From Tragulus kanchil (Eukaryota > Chordata > Mammalia > Artiodactyla > Tragulidae): a DNA stretch of 64,000 nt. The notes below the pieces were generated by a model. That model ran no database searches and was not told the DNA's origin. It was given only the letters and a program-made list of their open reading frames with translations. Where the stretch lies: positions 255,871,330 to 255,935,329 of the forward strand of contig JAIOJX010000026.1 in the NCBI GenBank assembly GCA_022376925.1. Direction: 5' to 3'. Shown in pieces: positions 48,564 to 60,059 of this stretch. A program made the position numbers and the translations under genes. Numbering within the stretch: the first letter of the stretch is position 1; every line of letters begins with the position of its first letter.

Positions 48564-48780
48564 GCTGCTGGTGCGTAGTCACTTCAGTCATGTTCGACTC
48601 TGTGCAAACTTATGGACTGTAGCCTGCCTATAGTCTCCTCTGTCCATGGAGTTCTCCAGGTAAGAGTACTGGAGTGGGTTGCCCTGCCCTCCTCCAGGGG
48701 ATCTTTCCAACTCAAGGATTGAACCTGGGTCTCCTACATTTGCAAGCAGATTCTTTTACTACTGAGCCACCAGGGGAGCC
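48564..48780 (-). mobile_element. Bov-tA SINE, reverse
   Basis: GCTGGTGCGTAGTCACTTCA, TTATGGACTGTAGCCTGCC, CATGGAGTTCTCCAGGTAAG, GGATCTTTCCAACTCAAGGA and head CTACTGAGCCACCAGGGGAG. A possible target repeat is the flanking TAATAGC (48559 and 48786 regions). Duplicate at 49673-49889. Confidence 0.88.
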
Positions 48781-49672
48781 TATAGTAATAGCTAAACAAA
48801 CCCAAATGGTCATTCTCAGCATCTTTCTCTTTCCTTCTCCAGTTTCCCATAGGTCTCTGCTTACTATACGATAAAAGAGCACACAGAGTTATAACCTATT
48901 CTTGCTGTTTTCTTCACTGCTTAAATTCAGGCCCTTGGTATTTGTTGTTAGTATTACTGTTCTCCTAGCTCACTCCTTCTCTCAACATCAGGCCATTCTT
49001 CATTCTGTAACCTAGCACATCTTTCTAAGGCTCCAATTCTACTCCTTATTGACTTCAAGACCACTTCTCAAAGAGGCAGTCATGGAATCAAATACTTTTT
49101 GGTAATACTGTATTAAACTAAATTTAACAGGATTCTTCATAGAATCTGTATACACTATTATATAGACTTCATAATTTACCAAATTATTAGACTAGAGAAT
49201 TCTTTTTTGGCCTGATTAATTCCTTTTTTTTGTTGGGTGCTGTCCTGTACATTGTGGGATATTTGACAGCATCTCTGGCCTCTGCCCACTAGCTGCCACT
49301 AGCACTCATTCAGTTCTGACAGCCAACAATGTCTCCAGACATTGCCCAATGTCTCCTAAAGGGTAAAATTGCCCAGATCAGAACCACTGTCATTACAGAC
49401 ACTTCCTAAAAAGTGTGCTAGGTGCACAGTACGTATCTATTAACTAGCTAGAAACCAGGCAATTGGACTTTAGTTTGTGTGCCAGAAAAATGAAGGGGTA
49501 ATATGAAAGTGCCTTCTCTCCCTTTCTAAGCTGGATAATGGAGGAAAATGTATGATTTGCAACTTATTGATCGACTGACCAAAGAAAAAATTGTATAGTT
49601 AGCTTCAGTGTATTTTCCAGACCACCAAGGTGTCTAATACTTAGTGGAAACAGTTTATGGAATACAGTAATA

Positions 49673-49889
49673 GCTGCTGGTGCGTAGTCACTTCAGTCAT
49701 GTTCGACTCTGTGCAAACTTATGGACTGTAGCCTGCCTATAGTCTCCTCTGTCCATGGAGTTCTCCAGGTAAGAGTACTGGAGTGGGTTGCCCTGCCCTC
49801 CTCCAGGGGATCTTTCCAACTCAAGGATTGAACCTGGGTCTCCTACATTTGCAAGCAGATTCTTTTACTACTGAGCCACCAGGGGAGCC
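49673..49889 (-). mobile_element. Bov-tA SINE, duplicate copy
   Basis: Same insertion as 48564-48780, repeated within direct duplication 16. Confidence 0.88.
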
Positions 49890-50386
49890 TATAGTAATAG
49901 CTAAACAAACCCAAATGGTCATTCTCAGCATCTTTCTCTTTCCCTTCTCCAGTTTCCCATAGGTCTCTGCTTACTATACGATAAAAGAGCACACAGAGTT
50001 ATAACCTATTCTTGCTGTTTTCTTCACTGCTTAAATTCAGGCCCTTGGTATTTGTTGTTAGTATTACTGTTCTCCTAGCTCACTCCTTCTCTCAACATCA
50101 GGCCATTCTTCATTCTGTAACCTAGCACATCTTTCTAAGGCTCCAATTCTACTCCTTATTGACTTCAAGACCACTTCTCAAAGAGGCAGTCATGGAATCA
50201 AATACTTTTTGGTAATACTGTATTAAACTAAATTTAACAGGATTCTTCATAGAATCTGTATACACTATTATATAGACTTCATAATTTACCAAATTATTAG
50301 ACTAGAGAACTTTCTCCCACCAGCAAATTTCCTGATACTAACATGATGCATTGGAGGAACATTAATTACAGGATTAAATTCAGTTT

Positions 50387-50744
50387 AAATAGCATCATAG
50401 GGGCTTCCCCTGGTGGTCCAGTGGGTAAGGACACCGCCTTGCAGTGCAAGGGGCGCCGGTTCGATCCCTGGCCTGGGAAGATCCCACGTGCCGCGGAGCG
50501 GCTGGACTGATGTGTCCAATCACCGAGTCGGAGCTCTGGAGCGCATGCGCCCAGAGCTGGCACTCTGCGACAACAGACGCCACCGCGATGGGAGGCCCGC
50601 AGGAGCCAAAGAACAAAGACGGATGAAAACAGAGAAATGGAAGATCAATATTAGTGGCCCACCCGCTCCCCTCCCTCCCCAACCTGACCCCCGCCCAAAG
50701 TAAATAAATAAATAAATCTTTAAAAAAAAAAAATAGCATCATAG
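50387..50744 (+). mobile_element. Best-preserved tRNA-derived SINE, 14-bp target-site duplication
   Basis: Full element 50401-50730, about 330 bp. The pol III A box TGGTCCAGTGG lies at 50414-50424 and the B box GGTTCGATCC at 50458-50467. A CpG-rich body follows (GCGGAGCGGCTGGACTGATG, GGAGCTCTGGAGCGCATGCG), then GATGGGAGGCCCGCAGGAGC, AACAAAGACGGATGAAAAC, a C-rich block (CTCCCTCCCC, CCCCCGCCC), AATAAATAAATAAATC and poly(A). AAATAGCATCATAG repeats perfectly at 50387-50400 and 50731-50744. The perfect flanks and retained CpGs suggest a fairly recent insertion. The promoter boxes look intact, so pol III transcription is plausible but not shown. Confidence 0.93.
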
Positions 50745-50769
50745 ATATGTGAGATGGTCGATATTGTGC

Positions 50770-51329
50770 TAAGCATTTGAGAAACAAAGTTGAAGAAAAA
50801 CAGAGTCCATTCCACTGATGAGTTTACATTCTTGTAGAGAAAACAATGCACAAACAAGATAAAATATGGTAATTCCTATAAGAGCAGTATAAAGAGCTAC
50901 TGGAGCACAAAAAGGCCATATCCGAGTTGAGTCTTAAAGAATAAGTAAGAATTTTGCCTTTTGGAGAGAGGAAGGCATTGGGCATGGAAGAAAAGGACGG
51001 TTATGAGGTGCAGGGAACAGGAATGATCAACTCACGGGAACAAGGAGGAACAAACAAATCAAATTATTCATAAAATGTGGGGAGCAGTGGAGGGAGATGA
51101 GACTGGAAAACTAGGCGGCAACCAAATTGCAAAGGGCCATGCATGCAGGGAAATGTGTTTGAGCACTAGGCTGAGGTCAACATATAGCTCTAGAAAATAT
51201 ATAAGTGAAAAAGCAACACAGCAAGAGTTGTGTTTTAGAACAATAACTTTATTAGCAACGTTGGAGCTTTGAGACCAAAGCAAGGAGGTTAGTTAAGGAG
51301 CAATTGGAATAGTTAAACCTGTACTTCCC
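50770..51329 (+). mobile_element. Ancient interspersed repeat, family uncertain
   Basis: The order 'GTAGAGAAAACAATGCACAA... GCAGTATAAAGAGC... GAGTTGAGTCTTAAAGAATA... GAGAGAGGAAGGCATTGGGC... GCAGGGAACAGGAATGATC... GCAAAGGGCCATGCATGCAG... ATTGGAATAGTTAAACCTG' resembles a widespread old mammalian repeat in which 'gagttGAGTCTTGAAGGATGA', 'GGCATTCCAGGC' and 'GGGCCTTGTAGGCCA' blocks follow each other. I cannot assign it to a named family with confidence. Later pieces of the same type seem to lie near 51540-51640 and 52140-52215. Confidence 0.4.
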
Positions 51330-51475
51330 AACCTATGTTCCATGCAAGTGGACTTTCAAACCCCACTCTGAATTTCTGAATCAGAAACTCTGGTGTGAGG
51401 GGCCTGTAAACTTTTAACATGTTCTCCAGATGATGCTTATTCAAGCTAAAGTTTGAGAAGCTCTGGTTTAAATTA
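51330..51475. mobile_element. Ancient MER-type DNA transposon fragment
   Basis: CCTATGTTCCATGCAAG, ACTCTGAATTTCTGAATCAG, AAACTCTGGTGTGAGGGGCC, AACATGTTCTCCAGATGATG, CTAAAGTTTGAGAAGCTCTG follow the small non-autonomous element with end GTTTGAGAACCACTG. The subfamily is uncertain. Duplicate at 52411-52556. Confidence 0.55.
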
Positions 51476-51644
51476 CACATAAATAAATTTGAATTAAAAT
51501 ATTGTCAGTGGGCATGACAAGAATAGACTCATGTTTGAAGGCAGAATTGACAGAATATACTAATGAACAGAATACTGGAGTCAGGAAGCAGGGGAAATTG
51601 AAAATAGCTCTGGATTTACGAATTTGGATGACTCGGTATACAGT

Positions 51645-51864
51645 GTGTATGCTCAGTCGCTTCAGTCACATCTGACTCTTTGCCACCCTATGGACTGTAG
51701 CCCTCCAGGGTCCTCTGTCCATGGGATTCTCCAGACAAGCATACTGGAGTGGATTCCATGATCTCCTCCAGGAGATCTTCTTGATCCAAGGATAGAATGT
51801 GCATCTCTTGTCTCTCCAGCATTACAGGTAGATTCTTTACTGTGGAGCCTCCTTGGGAAGCCCA
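51645..51864 (-). mobile_element. Bov-tA SINE, reverse (left arm of an inverted pair)
   Basis: GCTCAGTCGCTTCAGTCACA, CCCTATGGACTGTAGCCCTC, CATGGGATTCTCCAGACAAG, AGGAGATCTTCTTGATCCAA and head TCTTTACTGTGGAGCC...GGGAAGCCC. Copy at 52726-52945. Confidence 0.88.
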
Positions 51865-51928
51865 GGTATGTGGTAAAGTCCTTATTAAAGGTGAGGATTT
51901 GTTTTAAAGTAGATTATAATCTGTTTAG

Positions 51929-52133
51929 AGCTTCCCTGGTGGGTCAGTGGTAAAGAATACACCTGCCTATACAGGAGACATGGGTTCAATCTTTCAATCA
52001 GGAAGATCTCCTGGGGAAGGAAATGGCACTTCAATACTCTTGCCTGGGAAATCCCATGGACAGAGGAGTCTGGCAAGCTACAGCCCAAGGTCTCACAAAA
52101 GAGTCCAAAATGACTTAGCAACTAAACAACAAC
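51929..52133 (+). mobile_element. Bov-tA SINE, forward (right arm of an inverted pair)
   Basis: GAGCTTCCCTGGTGGGTCAG, TAAAGAATACACCTGCC, GGGTTCAATC, GGGGAAGGAAATGGCACTTC, ATACTCTTGCCTGGGAAATC, CATGGACAGAGGAGTCTGGC, ending in TTAGCAACTAAACAACAACA. About 65 bp separate it from the reverse element, so a transcript could fold into a long imperfect hairpin. Copy at 53010-53214. Confidence 0.9.
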
Positions 52134-52725
52134 ATGATACGTATAACTTGGGCATGTTAAGCTTGAGGTAGGCACTTGAAATGTGGAGCTCAGAAGAGAG
52201 AGGTAGAGACTAGCGGCAGGCATCTGGCAATCAGCCTCATTTTTGAAAAGCCCTAAATGAAGAAGAATGAGAATCAAGATCCAGAAATCCCCATATAGAA
52301 AAGAAAAATTGTGTTTTAGAACAATAACTTTATTAGCAACGTTGGAGCTTTGAGACCAAAGCAAGGAGGTTAGTTAAGGAGCAATTGGAATAGTTAAACC
52401 TGTACTTCCCAACCTATGTTCCATGCAAGTGGACTTTCAAACCCCACTCTGAATTTCTGAATCAGAAACTCTGGTGTGAGGGGCCTGTAAACTTTTAACA
52501 TGTTCTCCAGATGATGCTTATTCAAGCTAAAGTTTGAGAAGCTCTGGTTTAAATTACACATAAATAAATTTGAATTAAAATATTGTCAGTGGGCATGACA
52601 AGAATAGACTCATGTTTGAAGGCAGAATTGACAGAATATACTAATGAACAGAATACTGGAGTCAGGAAGCAGGGGAAATTGAAAATAGCTCTGGATTTAC
52701 GAATTTGGATGACTCGGTATACAGT

Positions 52726-53214
52726 GTGTATGCTCAGTCGCTTCAGTCACATCTGACTCTTTGCCACCCTATGGACTGTAGCCCTCCAGGGTCCTCTGTC
52801 CATGGGATTCTCCAGACAAGCATACTGGAGTGGATTCCATGATCTCCTCCAGGAGATCTTCTTGATCCAAGGATAGAATGTGCATCTCTTGTCTCTCCAG
52901 CATTACAGGTAGATTCTTTACTGTGGAGCCTCCTTGGGAAGCCCAGGTATGTGGTAAAGTCCTTATTAAAGGTGAGGATTTGTTTTAAAGTAGATTATAA
53001 TCTGTTTAGAGCTTCCCTGGTGGGTCAGTGGTAAAGAATACACCTGCCTATACAGGAGACATGGGTTCAATCTTTCAATCAGGAAGATCTCCTGGGGAAG
53101 GAAATGGCACTTCAATACTCTTGCCTGGGAAATCCCATGGACAGAGGAGTCTGGCAAGCTACAGCCCAAGGTCTCACAAAAGAGTCCAAAATGACTTAGC
53201 AACTAAACAACAAC
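52726..53214. mobile_element. Inverted Bov-tA pair, duplicate copy
   Basis: Repeats 51645-52133 at +1081 bp within direct duplication 17. Not a second inverted pair. Confidence 0.88.
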
Positions 53215-53329
53215 ATGATACGTATAACTTGGGCATGTTAAGCTTGAGGTAGGCACTTGAAATGTGGAGCTCAGAAGAGAGAGGTAGAGACTAGCGGCAG
53301 GCATCTGGCAATCAGCCTCATTTTTGAAA

Positions 53330-55434
53330 GCATATGAATTTCTCCATGGAAGTGAAGAAGAATGAGAATCAAGACCAGATCCAGAAAAATACCAACACCA
53401 ACATTTTAAGAGTGAATAGAGTGTAATATCACAGAAACATAGAAAAATAAAAAGAGAACACGTCACAGAGCCATGGATAAAGTCCATCCTCCTTCATGTG
53501 ATGAGTGGGTTTCTACCAAACTATTTATACCTAGAATGTTCTAGAAATGAAGTTAAAAGTTCACCTTATGGTTATTTCAAAGCCTGAAGTAAAATCAAGT
53601 GAAACTCAGAGAAATATTCATGATTATATGTGCATGTTCAGTTCAAAAATGTGAATCTTTCAAGGATTTACTTAGGAAATTTTATAAAAATAGATGGTGA
53701 GAAAGGCCTTATCTGAAATATTTCACTATAAAATATTTCATTTATTTCCACCCATTTGAATTCCATTCTGCTTCAATACTTAACATTTGATAGTTTTAAG
53801 AAGGACCAAATGGCTCGAAGTAACAACTTTCCACAAATTCATAACAGTTCTTCATCTGGTCACTGAGCTGAGAGGAATCCTGCAGATTCCCTTCAATATT
53901 GGGTTTCATTCCCTCCATCTTGTGCAGGCCGCTCTCAAAGAAAACAGCCAAGAAAAACAACCCAAGCACAAATGGCTGCAAATTGACTTGCAAATATACA
54001 AATTCAGACCAAAAAGTGAAACAGGAAATCTTCTTTGAAGGGTAATTATCATAATTTATAATAGGCAATTCTAAGCTCTTTCCCATAGTTCTCTAAACTT
54101 TCCAATGACTTCATTGCCCACAACTGATGAATGTTGCTACTTCCTTTCAATATGTATTTAAAAAACCTGCGTAGTTCCTCAAACTTTGGAAATTATCTCC
54201 ATGACCTATAACTAGTAATAAATAATTATATTTTTCAAGTTAGCAGAAATTAACATTAGGTCTGGGAAAAATTTGATGATAAAAATAAGAATCAAACAGC
54301 CAAGTTATGACTAGGATAGATTGGGTCCTAGGGAATTTATATTTTGAAAATCCTATAATGTTCAACTTTATCTTAGTTTTTCATTAAAACAAAATGATAA
54401 AACATAAAAGAAATACATTAACCCTAAAATAACAAAGGAAATTAAGCCTCTGATGAATATAGTTCAGTTTTAGGTACTCTAATAGCAGAAATTAAGTGAA
54501 AGAGTGTCGATTATGAGTTAATTTGCTATACAAGGGAGAAACAAAATGATATATAAAAAAGGAACAAACACTTAAAGCCACCACTTTGAAGCCCAGATTA
54601 TCCAAATTGACTGTTTCCATTGACAGATCAAATTATGTTGCCACATTAACATTTCATGAGGAACCTTATAAGCGAACACTTTAGAAAATGATGATTGCTG
54701 AACCAAATAACAGGCATAAAACATAAAACAACTCACCCAGCCCCATATGGCTATTCTTTTTTCATCAATGAAACCCATTTCTATGAATTTTCTAAAGTAA
54801 AAGAAACAAATTTTTAGAATTTTAAGTGTGTACACATGACATTTACTTCATTACACAAGCATATTTAATCCAAAGATTTAATAGAAACGCTACATTTTCT
54901 TTGTTTAAACACATGCATAATAAGGTTGCATTTACAAATAATTAAAAGAATATTATCATTCTTTTTGCAAAGGATAAAAAGATCTATTATATTCCTGGTA
55001 TATCTACTGAGTAGTTCCCTCCTACTCTAATTGTACTGGTGAGGTACTTGGAACTCAGATTGAAGATATATTCAGCAAGTGAATATTCTGAAAGGGAAAA
55101 ATATTTTTTAACACACTGAACAAGTAAATGGTGAATTCAGATTCTCATACTATAGCTACCTGGTTTTGAGTTTAATATTAAATGCAGTGAAGTTATTTTA
55201 AGGAAAAAAAAAAAAAAAAAACGGAGAGAGAGGCTCATAGCAATACCAGAAGTAATAGCACCATGACTAGGACCAAATTTCCAAATCTACAGCTTTGGGG
55301 GAAAAAAAAAAAAAGTTTTGTCATTGCTGTTTTAAATTTTATTAGTCTCTTATGATTTTGTTTGTATAGATGCTAATGTGAAAGAATTTCAGTCTAAAAT
55401 GAGGCTGCAGAATAAAAATGAAAAATCACACACA
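53330..55434. other. Single-copy AT-rich non-coding sequence
   Basis: No gene, RNA or clear transposon recognised. Two A runs near 55203-55220 and 55302-55314 may be old retrocopy tails. Open frames near 53787-54086 overlap on both strands and have no domain. Confidence 0.5.
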
Positions 55435-55606
55435 TGTGCCCTCAGGACTGAGAGACTGATTTCCACAAATGCCTGATTTGCCGAAAACTGACATTATTGA
55501 AATTTTCTTAAATGATCAGGAGCTGGCTTCATATCAACCTTGGGAAGTTTTGCTTACAGTTTCCAGACACTTGAACAAGAAGCGACCCAAGTTCAGTTAG
55601 TTCCTC

Positions 55607-55959
55607 AAAATACACTTGAGTTGGGCTTCCCCTGGTGGTCCAGTGGGTAAGGACACCACCTTGCAGTGCAAGGGGCGCCGGTTCGATCCCTGGCCTGGGA
55701 AGATCCCACGTGCCTCGGAGCGGCTGGACCGATGTGTCCAAATACCGAGCCGGAGCTCTGGAGTGCATGCGCCCAGAGCCGGCGTTCTGCAGCGACAGAC
55801 ACCACCGCGATGGGAGGCCCACAGGAGTCAAGGAACAAAGGCGGATGAAAATAGAGAAATGAAAGACCAATAGAAGTGACCCGCCCACTCCCCTCCCTCC
55901 CCAGCCCGACCCCCGCCCAAAATAAATAATAATAATAATAAAAAAATACACTTGAGTTG
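55607..55959 (+). mobile_element. tRNA-derived SINE with perfect 17-bp target-site duplication
   Basis: Element 55624-55942: head GGCTTCCCCTGGTGGTCCAG, B box GGTTCGATCC, CGGAGCGGCTGGACCGATG, GATGGGAGGCCCACAGGAGT, C-rich block CTCCCTCCCC...ACCCCCGCCC, then AATAAATAATAATAATAATA and A7. AAAATACACTTGAGTTG flanks it at 55607-55623 and 55943-55959. By eye it differs from the 50401 copy at roughly twenty positions, so the family is fairly young but not identical. Confidence 0.93.
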
Positions 55960-56743
55960 AGGTTGTTTGTAAGATGGGACTGGTTTTATCTGCCCGAGGA
56001 GTAGTCAAAGTTGGTCTCTGTTTGCTTTTGATTTTAATAGACTCTCACTGAACTCTTCCCTCTTTATATTCCCTGCCTACAAATATAGCCGACCCCAAAC
56101 CCTCAATGGATCGGCCTATAACTGCTGTTTGTGAGTCCAGAATTTCAGTTCCTCTGCTAGTCCTGAACAAACTCATTTTTTGACAATTTTGAGTCTGTTG
56201 TGTTTTAACCTTTTATTTAGATCGACAGGCATTATAATCACTGTCTCATTTTTAGTCACATCTATCCATTGAACAATATCATCCCTCTCCCATTTCACAC
56301 TTAGACACCTCAGTTTACCATGGTTTGGACAACTATATTGCGTCTTTTAAGACATGAATGTGATTCATTCAAGCTCCATCACCAAAGAGCCTCCATTCGA
56401 AAACAAGATGAAAACAAATCTCTCCTTAGGAGCTAAGGGTCAAGCCAGAGAGTGACCTTCAGAAAGTCCTTGGAAGCCCTCAAAAATCTAAGTGCATGGC
56501 TGGTACATAAATAAGAGTGTTTTAGGCTAATTTACTTCACACTGCCTTGAGGGCTTGTGTTCTAGACCAATTGTGCCCTCAGGACTGAGAGACTGATTTC
56601 CACAAATGCCTGATTTGCCGAAAACTGACATTATTGAAATTTTCTTAAATGATCAGGAGCTGGCTTCATATCAACCTTGGGAAGTTTTGCTTACAGTTTC
56701 CAGACACTTGAACAAGAAGCGACCCAAGTTCAGTTAGTTCCTC

Positions 56744-57083
56744 AAAATACACTTGAGTTGGGCTTCCCCTGGTGGTCCAGTGGGTAAGGACACCACCTTG
56801 CAGTGCAAGGGGCGCCGGTTCGATCCCTGGCCTGGGAAGATCCCACGTGCCTCGGAGCGGCTGGACCGATGTGTCCAAATACCGAGCCGGAGCTCTGGAG
56901 TGCATGCGCCCAGAGCCGGCGTTCTGCAGCGACAGACACCACCGCGATGGGAGGCCCACAGGAGTCAAGGAACAAAGGCGGATGAAAATAGAGAAATGAA
57001 AGACCAATAGAAGTGACCCGCCCACTAGCCCGACCCCCGCCCAAAATAAATAATAATAATAATAAAAAAATACACTTGAGTTG
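56744..57083 (+). mobile_element. tRNA-derived SINE, duplicate copy with 13-bp tail deletion
   Basis: Repeats the 55607-55959 insertion with both target-site repeats (56744-56760 and 57067-57083). CCCACTCCCCTCCCTCCCC is reduced so that CCCGCCCACT joins AGCCCGAC directly. Same insertion, counted twice. Confidence 0.88.
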
Positions 57084-57697
57084 AGGTTGTTTGTAAGATG
57101 GGACTGGTTTTATCTGCCCGAGGAGTAGTCAAAGTTGGTCTCTGTTTGCTTTTGATTTTAATAGACTCTCACTGAACTCTTCCCTCTTTATATTCCCTGC
57201 CTACAAATATAGCCGACCCCAAACCCTCAATGGATCGGCCTATAACTGCTGTTTGTGAGTCCAGAATTTCAGTTCCTCTGCTAGTCCTGAACAAACTCAT
57301 TTTTTGACAATTTTGAGTCTGTTGTGTTTTAACCTTTTATTTAGATCGACAGGCATTATAATCACTGTCTCATTTTTAGTCACATCTATCCATTGAACAA
57401 TATCATCCCTCTCCCATTTCACACTTAGACACCTCAGTTTACCATGGTTTGGACAACTATATTGCGTCTTTTAAGACATGAATGTGATTCATTCAAGCTC
57501 CATCACCAAAGAGCCTCCATTCGAAAACAAGATGAAAACAAATCTCTCCTTAGGAGCTAAGGGTCAAGCCAGAGAGTGACCTTCAGAAAGTCCTTGGAAG
57601 CCCTCAAAAATCTAAGTGCATGGCTGGTACATAAATAAGAGTGTTTTTAGGCTAATTTACTTCACACTGCCTTGAGGGCTTGTGTTCTAGACCAATT

Positions 57698-60059
57698 GTG
57701 ACTTATTTGGGGAACATTTTGATAGAAACTCTCAGAAAAGCAGAAGCAGTGGGAGAAAAAAAGCAAAGTGGGTGAACCATTACAGAGGCCTGAATAGGAT
57801 AGTGAAGGGAAAGAGGGGAATGAAACCAAACTGAGAGTCAAGACCAGAAAAAAAAAACAAACACCATTTTTATTTTTGGTTGCCTTAAGTGACATTAATG
57901 CCCTTTCTTGTTCTTCTGTAGAACTAGGAAGGGGTGATTTGCATTAGTTGAATAATGGAATTTCTTAAAGGGAATTCACAGCAACCATTTTGCTCATTGC
58001 ATGGATTCAAAATGCATGTTTCTGCTGCACAGAGGAGTTGGGCAGATGCCCGGGACAAACAGATGGGAAGAAGCCCCGTCAGTCACAGCTTACTCGACAC
58101 TAATTCTGAAGGACACTGAACATCTTCAGGGGAGAAATGCAGTAACAAACGGAGAGTTGCTACCTGTGTGGATGCTTGTTCACAGTATGTAGGGAAAACG
58201 GACAGTGAACTGTGGCATTTTGGCAATTCTCCCACAAATGTCAAAAATCATGTGAAAGAAAAGAAGGTTCACTTTCTTTGTCAAAAAAAAAAAATTGCTG
58301 CTAGTGCTTGAAGCCAGTTTGAAGCCATAAAATCAATCAGGATTTTATGATCTCCCAGAAGCTAGCAATCATATTACCTTGCATCTGGGGTAAAAGCAAA
58401 TAACAGGTGATACATAAGAACAGGAAATTCTTAACAGCTCCCTTCCTGGGTTTATTTCGAAAGGATGACATTTATAGGAAATGATAGCTCAATAGTTAAC
58501 AGGGAAATGAAACATTAACACTTAATGTGGCAGGACTAGGTTAAAGGTTAACTAGATAATCTGAGCACTTTGAGACCAACCAGGTTTTATAAAATTTACC
58601 TCCTAATTGTTAAAGAGCTCCCAGGAGGGTTATCAGAAATGTTACCAATAATGTAGTTAAATCAAAAAAATGTTAATAACAAGTAAAAAAGCAGATTTTA
58701 CTAATTTTGGAGACTGGTCTAGACTTTACAAATTTTCTCTCATAAAAATAGCCCTAGGCTAAAAGTCATCAAAATCATATTGATCAATTATTATTCTATC
58801 TTGGGAATGTTTTATTGATACCAGTATGACAGTATACTTTTTTCTCATATAATTCTTTGTTACCACTAACTCTGAAGTGACTTATTTGGGGAACATTTTG
58901 ATAGAAACTCTCAGAAAAGCAGAAGCAGTGGGAGAAAAAAAGCAAAGTGGGTGAACCATTACAGAGGCCTGAATAGGATAGTGAAGGGAAAGAGGGGAAT
59001 GAAACCAAACTGAGAGTCAAGACCAGAAAAAAAAAACAAACACCATTTTTATTTTTGGTTGCCTTAAGTGACATTAATGCCCTTTCTTGTTCTTCTGTAG
59101 AACTGGGAAAGGGGGTGATTTGCATTAGTTGAATAATGGAATTTCTTAAAGGGAATTCACAGCAACCATTTTGCTCATTGCATGGATTCAAAATGCATGT
59201 TTCTGCTGCACAGAGGAGTTGGGCAGATGCCCGGGACAAACAGATGGGAAGAAGCCCCGTCAGTCACAGCTTACTCGACACTAATTCTGAAGGACACTGA
59301 ACATCTTCAGGGGAGAAATGCAGTAACAAACGGAGAGTTGCTACCTGTGTGGATGCTTGTTCACAGTATGTAGGGAAAACGGACAGTGAACTGTGGCATT
59401 TTGGCAATTCTCCCACAAATGTCAAAAATCATGTGAAAGAAAAGAAGGTTCACTTTCTTTGTCAAAAAAAAAAAATTGCTGCTAGTGCTTGAAGCCAGTT
59501 TGAAGCCATAAAATCAATCAGGATTTTATGATCTCCCAGAAGCTAGCAATCATATTACCTTGCATCTGGGGTAAAAGCAAATAACAGGTGATACATAAGA
59601 ACAGGAAATTCTTAACAGCTCCCTTCCTGGGTTTATTTCGAAAGGATGACATTTATAGGAAATGATAGCTCAATAGTTAACAGGGAAATGAAACATTAAC
59701 ACTTAATGTGGCAGGACTAGGTTAAAGGTTAACTAGATAATCTGAGCACTTTGAGACCAACCAGGTTTTATAAAATTTACCTCCTAATTGTTAAAGAGCT
59801 CCCAGGAGGGTTATCAGAAATGTTACCAATAATGTAGTTAAATCAAAAAAATGTTAATAACAAGTAAAAAAGCAGATTTTACTAATTTTGGAGACTGGTC
59901 TAGACTTTACAAATTTTCTCTCATAAAAATAGCCCTAGGCTAAAAGTCATCAAAATCATATTGATCAATTATTATTCTATCTTGGGAATGTTTTATTGAT
60001 ACCAGTATGACAGTATACTTTTTTCTCATATAATTCTTTGTTACCACTAACTCTGAAGT
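57698..60059. repeat. Direct duplication 19 (57698-58878 and 58877-60059)
   Basis: Head-to-tail, 2-bp overlap (GT), 1179-bp spacing growing to 1181 because ACTAGGAAGGGG reads ACTGGGAAAGGGGG in copy 2. The longest duplication unit in the window (about 1180 bp). It begins within three bases of the end of duplication 18. Confidence 0.95.

Larger units (their letters stand above)
48123..50309. repeat. Direct duplication 16 (48123-49199 and 49231-50309)
   Basis: Spacing 1108-1110 bp with two single-base gains in C runs of copy 2. The spacer 49200-49230 (GGCCTGATTAATTCCTTTTT) is an error-rich version of the sequence before copy 1 (GGCCTGGATAATTCTTTTC, 48102-48122). That is direct evidence that the spacer was built from a noisy read of the same locus. 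Confidence 0.96.
51228..53329. repeat. Direct duplication 17 (51228-52248 and 52309-53329)
   Basis: A 1021-bp segment is repeated at exactly 1081 bp. The 60-bp spacer 52249-52308 (CCCTAAATGAAGAAGAATG, AGAATCAAGATCCAGAAATC) is a degraded version of the true continuation after copy 2 (GAAGTGAAGAAGAATGAGAA, TCAAGACCAGATCCAGAAAA, 53350-53388). This is the clearest junction showing that copy 1's right flank is a noisy read of the same locus. Confidence 0.97.
55435..57700. repeat. Direct duplication 18 (55435-56575 and 56572-57700)
   Basis: Head-to-tail with a 4-bp overlap (TGTG). Spacing drops from 1137 to 1125 bp: copy 2 lacks 13 bases in the pyrimidine tract of the SINE and has one extra T in GTGTTTTTAGG. 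Everything else looks identical. Confidence 0.95.

Noticed and set aside
56040..56230. A possible retroviral LTR end (TATATTCCCTGCCTACAAAT, TGAACAAACTCATTTTTTGA).
   Set aside because: The resemblance is limited to short motifs. I see no paired LTR, primer-binding site or internal region.
58796..59239. A 147-codon minus-strand frame as a possible exon.
   Set aside because: It exists only in that length because duplication 19 changes the downstream sequence. The other copy ends differently (77 codons at 57662-57895). No recognisable motif.
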